DNA of 64,000 nt, taken from positions 1,716,176,889 through 1,716,240,888 of the forward strand of contig OY728125.1 of NCBI GenBank assembly GCA_963277665.1. Direction: 5' to 3'. How positions within the stretch are numbered: position 1 is the stretch's first letter; each line of letters begins with the position of its first letter. The notes beneath the pieces were generated by a model. The model searched no databases. It was given only the letters and a program-made list of their open reading frames with translations, and had not been told where the DNA came from. Positions 63,424 through 64,000 of the stretch are shown piece by piece. The stretch comes from Viscum album. Taxonomy: Eukaryota > Streptophyta > Magnoliopsida > Santalales > Viscaceae. A program made the position numbers and the translations under genes.

Positions 63424-63639
63424 GGAATAATATCCTCCTACCACTATGAGACCCATTTTAGGGAATCCCTCATGGAGTAATACCCTATCAATTCAAACCA
63501 TAGCCAATGACCATCACCTTCATTTCACATTGAAGGGTTCATTGCTCCATGCCTATGTCCAATGTCTCCTTGGATTATTTTCCCAGAGGCCCGACTTATT
63601 ATATCAATGGAGGATAAGGTTTATAGTTTGTTGAATCCT

Positions 63640-64000
63640 TCACATATTCTTATTTATCACAATGATCATGACTCACGCAGGATTAGAGGTTTGTGATGAT
63701 CACACATCTACCCAATCTACCTCACATAATGAACTTTGAGAACTCTGATTCCCACCATAACTTGGATACATAAGAAGCCTTCACATAGGGCCCGAGATCA
63801 CCGGATATACTCTTTAGGAATCCAACCCTAATTTCCTTAATTCAAGAATCTTATTTAGGAGTAATCTCTAAATTAATCCCCCCTTTAATACCCATGAGTT
63901 AATACATCTCTTGTGGACCCTGTTACAAGGGAATCCTGTTTAGGAGTAATCCACAACCTATTTCTCTCAAAAGGGCCATACTCCCTTATGAGACTTATCA
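63640..64000. other. Right edge, unassigned, with one short direct repeat
   Basis: No gene seen. The text 'gaatcttatttaggagtaat' at 63846 recurs as 'gaatcctgtttaggagtaat' at 63931, 85 bp apart. Confidence 0.5.

Noticed and set aside
1..64000. tRNA, rRNA, riboswitch or host genes
   Set aside because: I saw no tRNA box pairs, rRNA text, or exon-like protein similarity other than retroelement remnants on either strand; a by-eye scan can miss small RNAs.

Overview
The window looks like intergenic, transposon-derived DNA from a large plant nuclear genome. It is very AT-rich, CpG-poor over most of its length, has no intact gene, and is filled with decayed long-terminal-repeat (LTR) retrotransposons of the Ty3/gypsy superfamily. 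The primer sites complementary to initiator tRNA-Met, the gag-PR-RT-RNaseH-INT order, the GPF/HDVFHVS integrase tail and a chromodomain-like ending in one copy point to plant chromoviruses, probably Tekay/Del-like given the LTR lengths. I cannot name the species. No tRNA, rRNA, CRISPR array or host gene was recognised.

Positions 1-55515 resolve into a nested stack that I reconstructed by comparing LTR pairs by eye. The oldest unit, F (+ strand), has its 5' LTR in two pieces (1-1675 and 32028-34264), followed by a primer site, gag and protease. Element A (1676-32022, - strand) sits inside F's LTR, flanked by a perfect 5-bp duplication TACCT; it has 4.47-kb LTRs and only about 1.6 kb of apparently non-coding interior. 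Element C (7537-17624, - strand) lies inside A's interior, and element D (21352-31064, - strand) lies inside A's 5' LTR. Element B (36310 to at least 55515, - strand) interrupts F just after protease. Element E (43654-52573, + strand) interrupts B's gag. B, C, D and E keep recognisable gag, protease, reverse transcriptase, RNase H and integrase segments, all broken by stops and frameshifts.

From 55516 to the right edge the sequence changes abruptly (block G). B's 5' LTR stops there, short of its full length. G contains a GC- and CpG-rich core (about 57450-62340) made of several adjacent tandem-repeat families with periods of about 52, 89, 120-160, 27, 54, 108 and 117 bp, followed by a moderately AT-rich stretch with a short proline-rich reading frame that I cannot assign. 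G looks like part of a younger, unrelated element (an Ogre/Tat-type retrotransposon is one possibility) or a composite satellite; its other end lies outside the window.

Nothing here looks like a working gene system. The points most worth following are the non-autonomous element A, the opposed related LTRs that make long inverted repeats, the repeated CpG-rich module inside the A/B/F LTRs, and the repeat-dense block G.
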